Made by a program: the position numbers and the translations under genes. Positions 35,583 through 43,901 of a DNA stretch of 64,000 nucleotides are shown here, piece after piece (positions within the stretch are counted from its first letter, which is position 1; every line of letters starts with the position of its first letter). This DNA comes from Vibrio celticus (lineage in GTDB: Bacteria > Pseudomonadota > Gammaproteobacteria > Enterobacterales > Vibrionaceae). The notes under the pieces were generated by a model. That model was not told the DNA's origin, ran no database searches, and was given only the letters and a program-made list of their open reading frames with translations. The stretch is from NCBI RefSeq assembly GCF_024347335.1, contig NZ_AP025463.1:62001-126000 (forward strand), written 5' to 3'.

Positions 35583-37127
35583 TTACAGCTTCACTCCACT
35601 TTGTGCGGGTGAGATACCATCAGCAAACAAAACCACGTCGCTGATATCAGCATCATCTGCAACTGGAGCGACACTTGGGTTGAGCGGGTAGCTGACACCT
35701 GAGTATGACAGGGTGTGTTTTGCAGGTGTAGCCCCGCCGCCACTGACATTGAAGATCAGATCCTGCCAGCCGTGGTTTTGCGATTTACCTAAGCGTATGT
35801 CGCCCTTAACCAGTGTCACTCGGCTATTGAAGCGCCAGTTATCTTGATGGTTTTCGAAAATCAGCAGTGTACAGCCACCAGAACCACACCAATCGAGTTG
35901 GGCGAACAGCTCTTCTTTACCGTCGCCGTTGAGGTCGTAGGTTAACCAGCGGTACTTGGTATCGTCAGGTGAGCTGTTGTTGATCTTAAAATACTCGCGG
36001 ATCGCTTGGTCGACTTTTGGATCAAGTTGATCACTAGAGTTCACCTGTTTTGCGGTTAGATCAACGTTAGTGGTGGTGTTTACTTGCGCTTGCGCACTCT
36101 TAGCTTCGAATAGCACCAGACCGCCATTGGCAATCGGATACACCACGTTGCCCACTTTCTCTTTTTCAGCGATTAGCTTGCCATTATCGAGTGTGAAGAT
36201 GCGCTCGGAAATCAAATACTGTTGCTGGTGGCGAGTCATAACCACTTGTACCTGATTTTGGTTCAGTTGCTGCCAGAAGCCTTGTTCAACAATAGAAGGG
36301 TCTCCATTGCTGTATGAATAAGTCGTGATAGCACTGTGGTCATTGTTGAGTTCAAGGTTGATAGAGAACCCTGAGCTTTGCGTTGAGCTAGCGAAGTAGA
36401 GTCCGCTCCAATCCAGTGTTGGATCTTGGTTAGAGACCGTCGCACAACCATTATAGTCACTGTCATTGAGGTTAAGCTTGGCATGCCACCCATAGATAGA
36501 ATCGCTCATGCCGTCGCTACAGCTCTCTTTCGTAAGGTTGAGTTTGCCTTGTGCAGCTTTACCTTCTAATTGGTAATCACGGCTGCTTGATGTGGTGCGG
36601 CTTGATTCAATATCGAGGGTTTGTGGCTGTTCGCCCATCTTAGTGTATTTCAGCTGGTCTTTATCGAAGGTTGCTGACCAGAAGGGTTCATTACCAAATA
36701 CTCGTGTTGAACGCAGTGGTTGGTCGCAGCGCTCTGGGTTCTCTGCGGTTAGGATGTTCACTTGGTCAACCACGAAACGCGCTGTGAAGTCTGCGTTATA
36801 ACCCGTTTGGCTCGGCACGGTTAGGTGACCAATCAGCTCGCCATATAAAGCTTGGTAAGGTCTCGTTGAGAGCCCTTGTGCTTCTAGCGCTAACTCTGGA
36901 GATAAGTCTAACCAGTATTGTTGTTGGCTGCCGCAAGGAGTGAAGGTTCGACTTTCGTGACCAACCACCACCTGACCACGCATGATGAAGGTTTGTGGTT
37001 GAATGCTCAGTGGCTCATCCAAGGTTGCTGGGGGCAGTTCAGGTTGTTGCGGCGTATCAGGTGCCGTAACACAGCCTTGTAGAGCGAACGTGACTAGCCA
37101 TGTCACTGGGTTTTTCATTACCTTCAT
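35583..37127 (-). CDS. Outer-membrane-type lipoprotein with COG3650-like region
   Basis: A 514-residue lipoprotein. The chosen ATG (37127) has AGGAAG eight bases upstream and gives the signal MKVMKNPVTWLVTFALQGC with lipobox LQGC. After a Pro-rich linker (PDTPQQPELPPATL), the first third (FIMRGQVVVGHESRTFTPCG to FGNEPFWSATFDKD) resembles COG3650-type envelope proteins. The C-terminal part (DLNGDGKEELFAQLDWCGSGGC) looks like a calcium-type DxNxDG repeat. It has no Cys-rich or enzymatic motif that I recognise. It heads a two-gene unit with tapT and is divergent from the EVE-domain gene. Function unknown. Confidence 0.82.
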   Translation of the reverse strand: MKVMKNPVTWLVTFALQGCVTAPDTPQQPELPPATLDEPLSIQPQTFIMRGQVVVGHESRTFTPCGSQQQYWLDLSPELALEAQGLSTRPYQALYGELIGHLTVPSQTGYNADFTARFVVDQVNILTAENPERCDQPLRSTRVFGNEPFWSATFDKDQLKYTKMGEQPQTLDIESSRTTSSSRDYQLEGKAAQGKLNLTKESCSDGMSDSIYGWHAKLNLNDSDYNGCATVSNQDPTLDWSGLYFASSTQSSGFSINLELNNDHSAITTYSYSNGDPSIVEQGFWQQLNQNQVQVVMTRHQQQYLISERIFTLDNGKLIAEKEKVGNVVYPIANGGLVLFEAKSAQAQVNTTTNVDLTAKQVNSSDQLDPKVDQAIREYFKINNSSPDDTKYRWLTYDLNGDGKEELFAQLDWCGSGGCTLLIFENHQDNWRFNSRVTLVKGDIRLGKSQNHGWQDLIFNVSGGGATPAKHTLSYSGVSYPLNPSVAPVADDADISDVVLFADGISPAQSGVKL

Positions 37128-37166
37128 GTTATATCTTCCTCGGAGCAACCGTTAATTGGATTTATT

Positions 37167-37634
37167 ATGGCATATTGGTTATTTAAAACAGAACCCGACA
37201 CCTTCTCTATTCAGACCCTGAGAGTACAAAAAACCTCTTGTTGGGAGGGTGTGCGCAACTATCAGGCTCGAAACATGATGCGTGATGACGTCAAGCTTGG
37301 AGATTTGGTGATGATATACCACTCATCATGCAAAAAAGTTGGCGTAGCGGGGATCGCTAAAGTAACCAGAGAAGCCTACCCAGACCACTTTCAGTTCGAC
37401 CCAGAGAGTGATTACTACGATCCTAAGTCTTCACCCGATAACCCGCGCTGGATTATGGTGGATGTCGAGTTTGTGCGAGTGACTGAGCGCTTGATTCCTT
37501 TGGCTACGCTTAAAGCCATGCCTGAACTCTCCGAAATGCCATTGGTGAAACGCGGTAATCGCTTATCGATCATGCCGGTTACCGAACAAGAGTGGCAGGC
37601 AATCTTAAGCAAAGAAGTGTTAGGTTCTCGATAG
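37167..37634 (+). CDS. EVE domain protein
   Basis: A 155-residue single-domain EVE protein, related to the YTH and PUA folds that bind modified bases. The start MAYWLFKTEPDTFSI, the WEGVRNYQARNMMRD segment and DLVMIYHSSCKKVGVAGIA (split here by function) are family hallmarks. In bacteria, EVE domains are linked to RNA modification reading and sometimes to restriction; no such partner gene is adjacent. It is divergent from the lipoprotein gene and ends before a strong terminator. Confidence 0.92.
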   Translation: MAYWLFKTEPDTFSIQTLRVQKTSCWEGVRNYQARNMMRDDVKLGDLVMIYHSSCKKVGVAGIAKVTREAYPDHFQFDPESDYYDPKSSPDNPRWIMVDVEFVRVTERLIPLATLKAMPELSEMPLVKRGNRLSIMPVTEQEWQAILSKEVLGSR

Positions 37635-37663
37635 CGTTAGAGAGAGCTTTTTACGTAAGGTTC

Positions 37664-37692
37664 AAAAAAGGCAGCCCGTTGGCTGCCTTTTT
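37664..37692. terminator. Bidirectional terminator after the EVE gene
   Basis: AAAAAAGGCAGCC pairs with GGCTGCCTTTTT around a CGTT loop. It also lies just beyond the end of the minus-strand phosphatase gene. Confidence 0.92.
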
Positions 37693-37721
37693 ATTTATTC
37701 AGATCTCTTCAACGAGCGAGA

Positions 37722-38549
37722 TTAGAGCAGATGCTTTTCTAGGTAGTGAGCAACGGCATCGTCTGCGTTACTGCCAATCACTTCATTGTCTGGTAGTGCT
37801 TTCATCACTTTTTCATGTGATGTGCCCATGACTAGACCTTTACCCGCCATAGCCAGCATTTCAGCGTCGTTCATACCATCACCAAACGCAACACAGTTAT
37901 CCAGTGTCAGATTCAGGGATTTAGCAACAGCGTCTAGGGCGTGACCTTTAGAGACTTCAGCGGCCATCACTTCAAGACACCAAGGTGTAGAGAAGGCGAT
38001 GTTCAGCTTGTCGCCAAAAGCATCTCTTAGCTTTTGTTCAAACGTGACGAGATATTCGTGGTCTTGTTCTGGATGTGTGAAGAAGACTTTCGCGATGCCT
38101 TCGCTTGGTGCATTTTCAGCTTCAAAGCGCTTGTAGCTAAAGCCAGATTCGCTGTGGAATTTAGCCAACATTTCATCTTCACGGTCTAGTAGCCAATCTT
38201 CATTCTGGTACATGTGAATAAAGAGGTTTGGATCTTGGCGCACAATATCAATAACCGGCTGAACGAGTTCCTGAGGCACGTTCTGGCTATACATCAGTTG
38301 ATCATTCTGGTCATGCACGCGAGCACCGTTTGAAGTGATCATGTACGCCGGAATGCCTGCTATCTGACGAATACCCGCCACATCGACGTGGTGACGACCC
38401 GTAGCGAAGATGAAGGTATAACCTTGGTCGTGTAATTTCTTAAGCGTTAGCTTGGTGAAGTCGCTTAGCTGATGGTTGGGAGCCAAAAGCGTACCATCTA
38501 AATCAGAAGCAACAATTTTCACGGAATCTTTTAGTGCAGGAATACTCAT
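37722..38549 (-). CDS. Cof-type HAD phosphatase (YigL-like)
   Basis: A 275-residue Cof subfamily (HAD IIB) phosphatase. Motif I is ASDLDGTLLAPNH (about residues 14-26), motif II is FATGRH, the cap domain spans about 90-190, and motif IV is VAFGDGMNDAEML with the Lys in VSKGHALD before it. It neighbours pldB as yigL does in E. coli. In that species YigL dephosphorylates pyridoxal phosphate and sugar phosphates. Orthology is likely, but the substrate is not readable from sequence. Confidence 0.88.
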   Translation of the reverse strand: MSIPALKDSVKIVASDLDGTLLAPNHQLSDFTKLTLKKLHDQGYTFIFATGRHHVDVAGIRQIAGIPAYMITSNGARVHDQNDQLMYSQNVPQELVQPVIDIVRQDPNLFIHMYQNEDWLLDREDEMLAKFHSESGFSYKRFEAENAPSEGIAKVFFTHPEQDHEYLVTFEQKLRDAFGDKLNIAFSTPWCLEVMAAEVSKGHALDAVAKSLNLTLDNCVAFGDGMNDAEMLAMAGKGLVMGTSHEKVMKALPDNEVIGSNADDAVAHYLEKHLL

Positions 38550-38731
38550 TTAACCCTCATTGCAAAATGCTTAACCAATATTGACGCTAGCCAGCGCTAG
38601 AATCGTTTTAACTACAATATCTCTAGGTAGAAATTGTATGCCAAATTCATGCAAGAAAAGAGGGCAAAGCTCACTTACTTCTCTTCCTCTTTAGCGTCTA
38701 TGCTCTTGGCCGGTTACTCAGCCTATTAGCT

Positions 38732-39712
38732 CTAGGCGAAAAACTGATTGATCGCATCCAGTGTTTGATTGCGATATTCATCTTGCTCAAACAACACCTC
38801 ATGCCTAGAACCCTCAATCAACTTAAACTGACAATCAGAGTTGGTTTTCTTCAGCTTAGAGATGAACTTTACTTGGGCACTGTTACTGACAATCTTTTCG
38901 TCCCCAGCTTGAATCAATAGCAGAGGAATCTTGATTTGACGAGTTTGTTGAATCGCTTGCTTGGCGGCCATTAACCCTTGCCACACCCAACGCGTGCTTG
39001 GTCCACCCACCTGCAAAGATGGAGACTCGTCATATAAGCGGCGGAACCACTGATAACGAACCTTGCTGTGGCTCAGTAAGTTGTTTTCAAAAGGCTTCGA
39101 ATAATACGCTTGCTGCCCTGGCGCGTAAGTCGGCTTGGCATAAAAAGCGGTGAGCACTTGTCCGACGATCATCGCGATAGGTTTCAGATACCACTCGGTA
39201 TTGATACCAAACATCGGAGCGCACAGAGTCACCTTATCAAATGGGTGGTCTGGGTGCGTTTGTAGGTAGCGAGTCGCTATGGTACTGCCCATTGAATGCG
39301 CGAGCAGGTAGCGATTGGAATACTTACTGAGATCGAAACTGGCAATGACGTCAGACATGTCAGATGCATAATCATCAAACTCATGAATATGACCAATGTC
39401 AGAGTCTGTTACCATACGTTCAGACTGGCCTTGACCTTGGTGGTCAAATGAATAAACGTCATAGCCTTGTTGATAGAAATCATAAAAGAGTTCTTGGTAT
39501 TTTTGGCAGCACTCAATGCGGCCATTTGAAATAACAATCGCCTTGGTATGAGTCTCTGAAGTCAGGCTACACCAGTACAGCTTCTTTTTAGCGGATGTTG
39601 TTACATACCCATCTTTTCGTTGTTGCCAAAGGGTGGGGATCGGGTGTTTAATCGCTTGCTCGAATTGAGGTTCTTGCGTGTACGAAATCGGGGCGCCGCT
39701 GTGGTTTTCCAT
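38732..39712 (-). CDS. pldB: Lysophospholipase L2-type alpha/beta hydrolase
   Basis: A 326-residue alpha/beta hydrolase of the PldB/monoacylglycerol lipase type. The nucleophile elbow is AHSMGSTIA (Ser at about residue 145). The Asp lies in IQAGDEKIV and the His in EGSRHEVLFE near the end, giving a full triad. The oxyanion region VISNGRIE and the DHQGQGQSER motif are typical. Neighbours (yigL-like phosphatase and rhtB) match the E. coli pldB locus, which supports the name. It probably degrades lysophospholipids at the inner membrane. Confidence 0.88.
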   Translation of the reverse strand: MENHSGAPISYTQEPQFEQAIKHPIPTLWQQRKDGYVTTSAKKKLYWCSLTSETHTKAIVISNGRIECCQKYQELFYDFYQQGYDVYSFDHQGQGQSERMVTDSDIGHIHEFDDYASDMSDVIASFDLSKYSNRYLLAHSMGSTIATRYLQTHPDHPFDKVTLCAPMFGINTEWYLKPIAMIVGQVLTAFYAKPTYAPGQQAYYSKPFENNLLSHSKVRYQWFRRLYDESPSLQVGGPSTRWVWQGLMAAKQAIQQTRQIKIPLLLIQAGDEKIVSNSAQVKFISKLKKTNSDCQFKLIEGSRHEVLFEQDEYRNQTLDAINQFFA

Positions 39713-39793
39713 GGGAAATTACCTGAACTGATGCGTGTGAGAGCTTTATTGCTACTAATGTTGTTAGATTAAAGAACTAGTAAGGAAATGCAA

Positions 39794-40411
39794 ATGGATA
39801 CTCATGTTTGGCTTGCTTATGTCGTCACGGCGATATTGTTTAGTTTAGCTCCGGGCTCAGGTACCGTTAACTCAATCAGCAATGGGCTAAGTTATGGCAC
39901 CAAGAAGTCACTTGCGTCGATCGCGGGCTTACAACTCGGTCTTGCATTCCACATCATGCTGGTGGGCGCGGGCATTGGTGCATTAGTCGCTCAATCCGCG
40001 CTGGCGTTCACCATCATCAAATGGGTGGGCGTGGTCTACCTTCTTTGGTTGGGTATTCAAAAGTGGCGTGACAACTCTAGCTTAGTGGCTTCACAAGAAA
40101 ACTCGACGCTATCGAGTGGCAAGCTGCTTAGAAATGCGGTGCTGATTAACCTTACTAACCCAAAATCTATCGTGTTTTTGGTGGCTCTTTTCCCTCAATT
40201 TATCGATCCAACACAGCCGCAAGCACCGCAATTATTAGTGCTAGGTGTTACAACGGTATTCATTGATAGCGTTGTTATGTTGGGTTACACCTCATTAGCT
40301 TCACAAATGGGACGTTTTATTCGTTCAGATCGCATAATGGGTAAGATAAATAAAATCTTTGGTGGTATGTTCATGGGCTGCGGCGCATTGCTGGCCGCCG
40401 CCAAAGCCTAA
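39794..40411 (+). CDS. rhtB: RhtB-family amino-acid exporter
   Basis: A LysE/RhtB exporter of 205 residues with about six membrane segments. I choose the second ATG (39794), because AAGGA lies eight bases before it but only a base or two before the first ATG (39788). Family marks are FSLAPGSGTVNSISNGLSYG near residue 15 and the LINLTNPKSIVFLVALFPQF segment near 118. RhtB of E. coli exports homoserine and its lactone. Synteny with pldB supports the name; substrate is inferred. Confidence 0.88.
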   Translation: MDTHVWLAYVVTAILFSLAPGSGTVNSISNGLSYGTKKSLASIAGLQLGLAFHIMLVGAGIGALVAQSALAFTIIKWVGVVYLLWLGIQKWRDNSSLVASQENSTLSSGKLLRNAVLINLTNPKSIVFLVALFPQFIDPTQPQAPQLLVLGVTTVFIDSVVMLGYTSLASQMGRFIRSDRIMGKINKIFGGMFMGCGALLAAAKA

Positions 40412-40456
40412 TCAAAGCAATAGAGTTATAGTTAAACCAATTAGAGTTATCAAGAA

Positions 40457-41677
40457 ATGACCGCTACCTACGTTGCTCGACAACCTATCTTAAACCGTAA
40501 GAAGAACACGCTTGGTTATGAGCTGCTGTTTCGTGACGGAGAAAGGAATGCCTATCCAGCGCATATAGAGTCTAATCGAGCAACGTATCGTCTGATCGTT
40601 GAGAATTTCTTGTCGGTTGGGCTTAACCCGTCGATCCCATCTTCACGCTGCTTTATTAACTTCCCTTACCAAAGCTTGATTCGTCGGTTGCCTTTGAGCT
40701 TGCCGAAAGACAAGGTGGTGGTTGAGATCCTTGAAACTTGCCAACCGACCGACGAATTATTAGAAGCCGTTAAAGAGCTTTATCAAGCGGGGTACATGAT
40801 TGCCCTAGATGATTTTACTTCGACGCCAGAATGGGAACGTTTCCTCAAATACACGCATATTGTTAAGCTCGATATCATGCAGATGGGCTTGGATGAGGCG
40901 TGTGATTTGGTCAAAGCTCACCAAGGGAAAAAGTTTAGTTTTCTTGCTGAACGAGTCGAAACCGAACAAGAATTCCAGCAAGCCAAAGAGGCGGGCTTTA
41001 AGTTCTTCCAAGGCTATTTCTTTAGTAAGCCGGAAATCATTAAGACTAAGTACATCAGCCCTGAGCAAGTGATTGCCATGGAGCTGTTCCAAGAAGTGTG
41101 TAAGCCCGATGTCGACTTTCAGCGTGTCGAGAGTATCGTCGCGAAAGATGTCGCCTTGTCTTATAAGCTACTGCGCTTTGTGAACACCATGTCGCCTCGT
41201 CTAGAAGTGACCATCTCTTCATTCCGTCAGGCCTTGGTGTACCTAGGGCAAGAAAAACTGAAAATGTTTGTCGCGCTGGCGGTGGCGTCTTACGTCTCGG
41301 ATAAAAAACCGAAAGAGTTGTATGGCTTGTCTTTGCAGCGTGCACAGTTTTGCCAGCGTATGTCTCGTTATCAGGCATTTGAAGGACATACCGAGCAAGC
41401 CTTTATGATTGGTCTGTTCTCGTTGCTGGATGCATTGCTCGATCTATCGTTAGAGAATTTAGTAGAGCAACTGCCTTTGTGTAAAAGTATCAAGGTGGCT
41501 CTGCTTCGTAGAGAAGGGCCATATGGTACCTTGCTCGCACTTGAAGAGAGCTTTGAGCATGCCGATTGGCAACAGATTGATGAGCACTGCGCCGATTTAG
41601 GATTAAGCGTGGATCAGGTTAAAACGGAGCTTACTGAAGCGCGCCGTTGGAGTCATACCGTGACCAACAAGCTCTGA
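40457..41677 (+). CDS. EAL-HDOD signalling protein
   Basis: A 406-residue protein with an EAL-like domain (residues about 1-200) and an HDOD domain (about 205-390). The EAL signature is YELLFRDG rather than EAL. Other sites are kept: Asn in FINFPYQ, Glu in VEILET, the DD of ALDDFTS, Lys in VKLDIM, Glu in AERVET and Gln in FFQGYFFSKPE. The HDOD part shows KDVALSYKLLRFVNT. This architecture is seen in motility and biofilm regulators in vibrios; whether it degrades c-di-GMP is unsettled from sequence. Confidence 0.9.
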   Translation: MTATYVARQPILNRKKNTLGYELLFRDGERNAYPAHIESNRATYRLIVENFLSVGLNPSIPSSRCFINFPYQSLIRRLPLSLPKDKVVVEILETCQPTDELLEAVKELYQAGYMIALDDFTSTPEWERFLKYTHIVKLDIMQMGLDEACDLVKAHQGKKFSFLAERVETEQEFQQAKEAGFKFFQGYFFSKPEIIKTKYISPEQVIAMELFQEVCKPDVDFQRVESIVAKDVALSYKLLRFVNTMSPRLEVTISSFRQALVYLGQEKLKMFVALAVASYVSDKKPKELYGLSLQRAQFCQRMSRYQAFEGHTEQAFMIGLFSLLDALLDLSLENLVEQLPLCKSIKVALLRREGPYGTLLALEESFEHADWQQIDEHCADLGLSVDQVKTELTEARRWSHTVTNKL

Positions 41678-41708
41678 TATTTCTTCGTTAAACTTTTATG
41701 ACAATTGA

Positions 41709-41736
41709 AACGCACGCCTTGACGTGCGTTTTTTTA
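41709..41736 (+). terminator. Intrinsic terminator of the EAL-HDOD gene
   Basis: AACGCACG pairs with CGTGCGTT around a six-base loop, then a long T run. Confidence 0.92.
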
Positions 41737-41744
41737 TATCTAAG

Positions 41745-41770
41745 ATATATGCATATCCATATATGAGTAT
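41745..41770 (+). promoter_or_regulatory. Candidate ArsR operator
   Basis: Alternating A/T palindromes lie directly before arsR. ATATGCATAT (41747-41756) is a perfect palindrome, and the heptamer ATATATG is repeated (starting near 41745 and 41759). It ends five bases from the arsR start codon, so bound ArsR would block its own expression. This is inferred from position and symmetry. Confidence 0.5.
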
Positions 41771-41775
41771 GTTTT

Positions 41776-42117
41776 ATGCTTCCTCACCAATTTTTTAAAT
41801 TACTGTCCGATGAAACGCGAGTGCGTTGCTTAATGTTGATAGTTCGTAATGAGTGCTTATCGGTTGGTGAGTTGACTCAGGCATTGCAAGAAAGTCAGCC
41901 AAAGGTTTCACGCCATCTTGCGCAGCTGCGTTCAAACGGTATTTTGACTGATGTTCGCCAGGGGCAGTGGGTGTTTTACCGCCTGTCACAAGATTTACCA
42001 GGTTGGATGCTAAAGTTAATTGACGACCTTATTGCATCGAACTGTTTGAAAACTGAATACCAGCAAGATATTGAGCGCTTAGAGTCGATGAACTCACGCC
42101 CAGTATGTTGCGTTTAA
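41776..42117 (+). CDS. arsR: ArsR-family metalloid repressor
   Basis: A 113-residue winged-helix repressor of the ArsR/SmtB family (FFKLLSDETRVRCLMLI, then the recognition helix ESQPKVSRHLAQLRSNGIL, about residues 39-57). The classic plasmid ArsR metal site CVCDLC is absent (here ECLSVGEL). A vicinal Cys pair is instead at the C-terminus (RPVCCV, residues 111-112), with Cys89 nearby. Such a C-terminal Cys site resembles the As(III) site of AfArsR-type repressors. It heads the GAPDH-phosphatase-arsJ cluster, which supports an arsenic role. Confidence 0.85.
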   Translation: MLPHQFFKLLSDETRVRCLMLIVRNECLSVGELTQALQESQPKVSRHLAQLRSNGILTDVRQGQWVFYRLSQDLPGWMLKLIDDLIASNCLKTEYQQDIERLESMNSRPVCCV

Positions 42118-42146
42118 ATACATTAAAACTTAATGCCGAAATAGTT

Positions 42147-42265
42147 GGAGTTGCAGCTAGGCGACAAGTGAACTTATCCCTATGAGCATAGTGGCTCTAT
42201 GTAATTAGGGCGGCCGGCGCTCCGGTAAGTGAACGTAGTCAACAACGCTGCGGCTTCAAATATGA
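42147..42265 (+). ncRNA. Structured RNA-like leader before the ars GAPDH gene
   Basis: The 173-base gap between arsR and the GAPDH gene can fold with nested stems. The outer stem is GTTGCAGC (42150-42157) with GCTGCGGC (42247-42254). The middle stem is CCCTA (42178-42182) with TAGGG (42206-42210). The inner stem is CATAG (42187-42191) with CTATG (42197-42201). The octamer AAGTGAAC occurs on both flanks (42166-42173 and 42227-42234). I believe related elements recur in Vibrio genomes, but I cannot name a family. It would lie in the 5' leader of the GAPDH mRNA or be processed from the arsR transcript. Confidence 0.5.
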
Positions 42266-42290
42266 AGGCAATTAACTGAGAGAACAGAAA

Positions 42291-43292
42291 ATGACAGTCA
42301 AAGTAGGTATTAATGGTTTTGGTCGTATCGGCCGTCTAGCACTTCGCGCAGCATTCGATTGGGATGAGCTAGAATTTGTTCAAATTAACGATGTTGCTGG
42401 CGACACAACAACACTGGCCCACCTTCTAGAATTTGATTCAGTTCAAGGTCGCTTTCACCACGAGGTAACTGCAGAAGGCGATGAGATGATCATTAATGGC
42501 CAGCGCATCAAGACCACACAAGAGCGCGACATCGATGCGATCGACTGGTCTGGTTGTGATGTGGTTATCGAAGCGACAGGTGTTCACCGTAAGACCTCTT
42601 TCCTAAACAAATACCTAGAGCAGGGCGTGAAACGTGTTGTGGTATCGGCGCCAGTGAAAGAAGAAGGCATCGCAAACATCGTTGTTGGTGTGAATGACAA
42701 TATCTTCGACCCTGCGGTACACAAAATCGTAACGGCAGCGTCTTGTACAACGAACTGTATCGCGCCAGTGGTTAAGGTGATCAACGAGAAGCTTGGTATC
42801 GAGAACGCAGCCTTCACCACTATTCACGATTTAACTAACACGCAAACTATTCTTGATGCGCCGCACAAAGACTTACGCCGCGCACGTGCATGTGGCATGA
42901 GTCTTATCCCAACAACGACGGGCAGCGCCAAAGCGATTGTTGAGATCTTCCCTGAGCTAGAAAACCGCATCAACGGCCACGCAGTTCGTGTACCGCTAGC
43001 GAACGCTTCTCTGACAGACATCATCTTCGAAGTGAAGCAAGACACCACGGCAGAAGAAGTTAACGCGATGCTGAAAGAAGCGTCTCAGAATGAACTAAAA
43101 GGCATTCTTGGCTTTGAAGAGCGTCCACTGGTTTCTATCGATTACAAAGGCGACCAACGCTCAACAATCGTGGATGCACTATCAACGATGTTGGTCGGTA
43201 AGCGCATGGTTAAGATCTACGCTTGGTACGACAATGAGATGGGTTACGCAACACGTACCGCTGAGCTTGTTCGTACCGTTGGCCTTGCTTAA
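42291..43292 (+). CDS. Glyceraldehyde-3-phosphate dehydrogenase of the arsenate cluster
   Basis: A 333-residue type I GAPDH. The NAD-binding start is VGINGFGRIGRLALRA, the catalytic Cys sits in ASCTTNC (about residue 149), and the partner His in TTIHDLTNTQ (about 178). The ending KIYAWYDNEMGYATR is standard. In arsJ clusters this enzyme uses arsenate in place of phosphate to form unstable 1-arseno-3-phosphoglycerate, the substrate of ArsJ. Context (arsR before, arsJ after) points to that role rather than central glycolysis. It is preceded by the folded leader. Confidence 0.92.
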   Translation: MTVKVGINGFGRIGRLALRAAFDWDELEFVQINDVAGDTTTLAHLLEFDSVQGRFHHEVTAEGDEMIINGQRIKTTQERDIDAIDWSGCDVVIEATGVHRKTSFLNKYLEQGVKRVVVSAPVKEEGIANIVVGVNDNIFDPAVHKIVTAASCTTNCIAPVVKVINEKLGIENAAFTTIHDLTNTQTILDAPHKDLRRARACGMSLIPTTTGSAKAIVEIFPELENRINGHAVRVPLANASLTDIIFEVKQDTTAEEVNAMLKEASQNELKGILGFEERPLVSIDYKGDQRSTIVDALSTMLVGKRMVKIYAWYDNEMGYATRTAELVRTVGLA

Positions 43293-43313
43293 TAAGAATC
43301 TGGAGAAGATATA

Positions 43314-43805
43314 ATGATACATCCAACATGGCAACTAGACCTAGAGCAAGGTGCGCTAGTACTTACTCCGTGCCCAGGCACAAAAGAAGCAACGCTTGAT
43401 GCATCACTGGCTCAGCTAAAAGAGCAAGGCGTTGAAGCTATCGTGACAGCACTTGATGACCATGAGCTTGCAAGCAAAGACGTGGCGGCACTTGGTGAAA
43501 AAACACGTGCGTTAGGTATGCAATGGTTCCAGATCGAAATTGAAGACGACTGTGCACCGGGTGCTGGTTTTGCTGCGAAGTGGCAAGCAGCTAGCCCTGA
43601 GCTACATAACATCGTCGATAACGGCGGCAAGGTTGCAATGCATTGTATGGGCGGCTCTGGTCGCACTGGTTTGTTCGCAGCTCACCTACTGTTAGAAAAA
43701 GGCTGGGATTTGAGCAAGGTAGTTCAAGAGGTGCAGGCACTGCGTCCAGGTGCCTTCACTAAACCTATCCAGGTTGAATACATTAATGGCGTAGCGAATA
43801 GCTAA
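43314..43805 (+). CDS. Cys-based protein phosphatase-like protein in the ars cluster
   Basis: A 163-residue dual-specificity/tyrosine-phosphatase-fold protein, similar in type to CDKN3-like phosphatases. The active-site loop is HCMGGSGRTG (residues about 107-116), matching His-Cys-X5-Arg, with a possible general-acid Asp in EIEDDCAPG. It starts 22 bases after the GAPDH gene with a good ribosome site (GGAGAAG), so it is co-expressed. Its job in the cluster is unknown. It could act on the acyl-arsenate product, on phosphorylated glycolytic intermediates, or as a new arsenate-handling enzyme. Confidence 0.85.
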   Translation: MIHPTWQLDLEQGALVLTPCPGTKEATLDASLAQLKEQGVEAIVTALDDHELASKDVAALGEKTRALGMQWFQIEIEDDCAPGAGFAAKWQAASPELHNIVDNGGKVAMHCMGGSGRTGLFAAHLLLEKGWDLSKVVQEVQALRPGAFTKPIQVEYINGVANS

Positions 43806-43826
43806 TAGTCATCAGTGTTAGACAGG

Positions 43827-43878
43827 GAGCTTTTGGTATCTGGAGTGTTGAACTTATCATGATCCAAAAGCTCTTTTT
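43827..43878 (+). terminator. Hairpin between phosphatase gene and arsJ
   Basis: GAGCTTTTGG pairs perfectly with CCAAAAGCTC across about 27 bases, followed by TTTTTG. It is an intrinsic terminator or attenuator that would lower arsJ relative to the upstream genes unless arsJ has its own promoter. Confidence 0.65.
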
Positions 43879-43901
43879 GTTTAGATTGCAGAGATAGCGT
43901 T

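Noticed and set aside
38550..38731. Terminator for pldB in the gap before the yigL-like gene
   Set aside because: Only a loose AAAGAGG/CCTCTTT pairing with a long loop is present; too weak to list.
43412..43666. Open frames on the opposite strand of the phosphatase and GAPDH genes
   Set aside because: Shadow frames caused by codon bias in real genes; no signals of their own.
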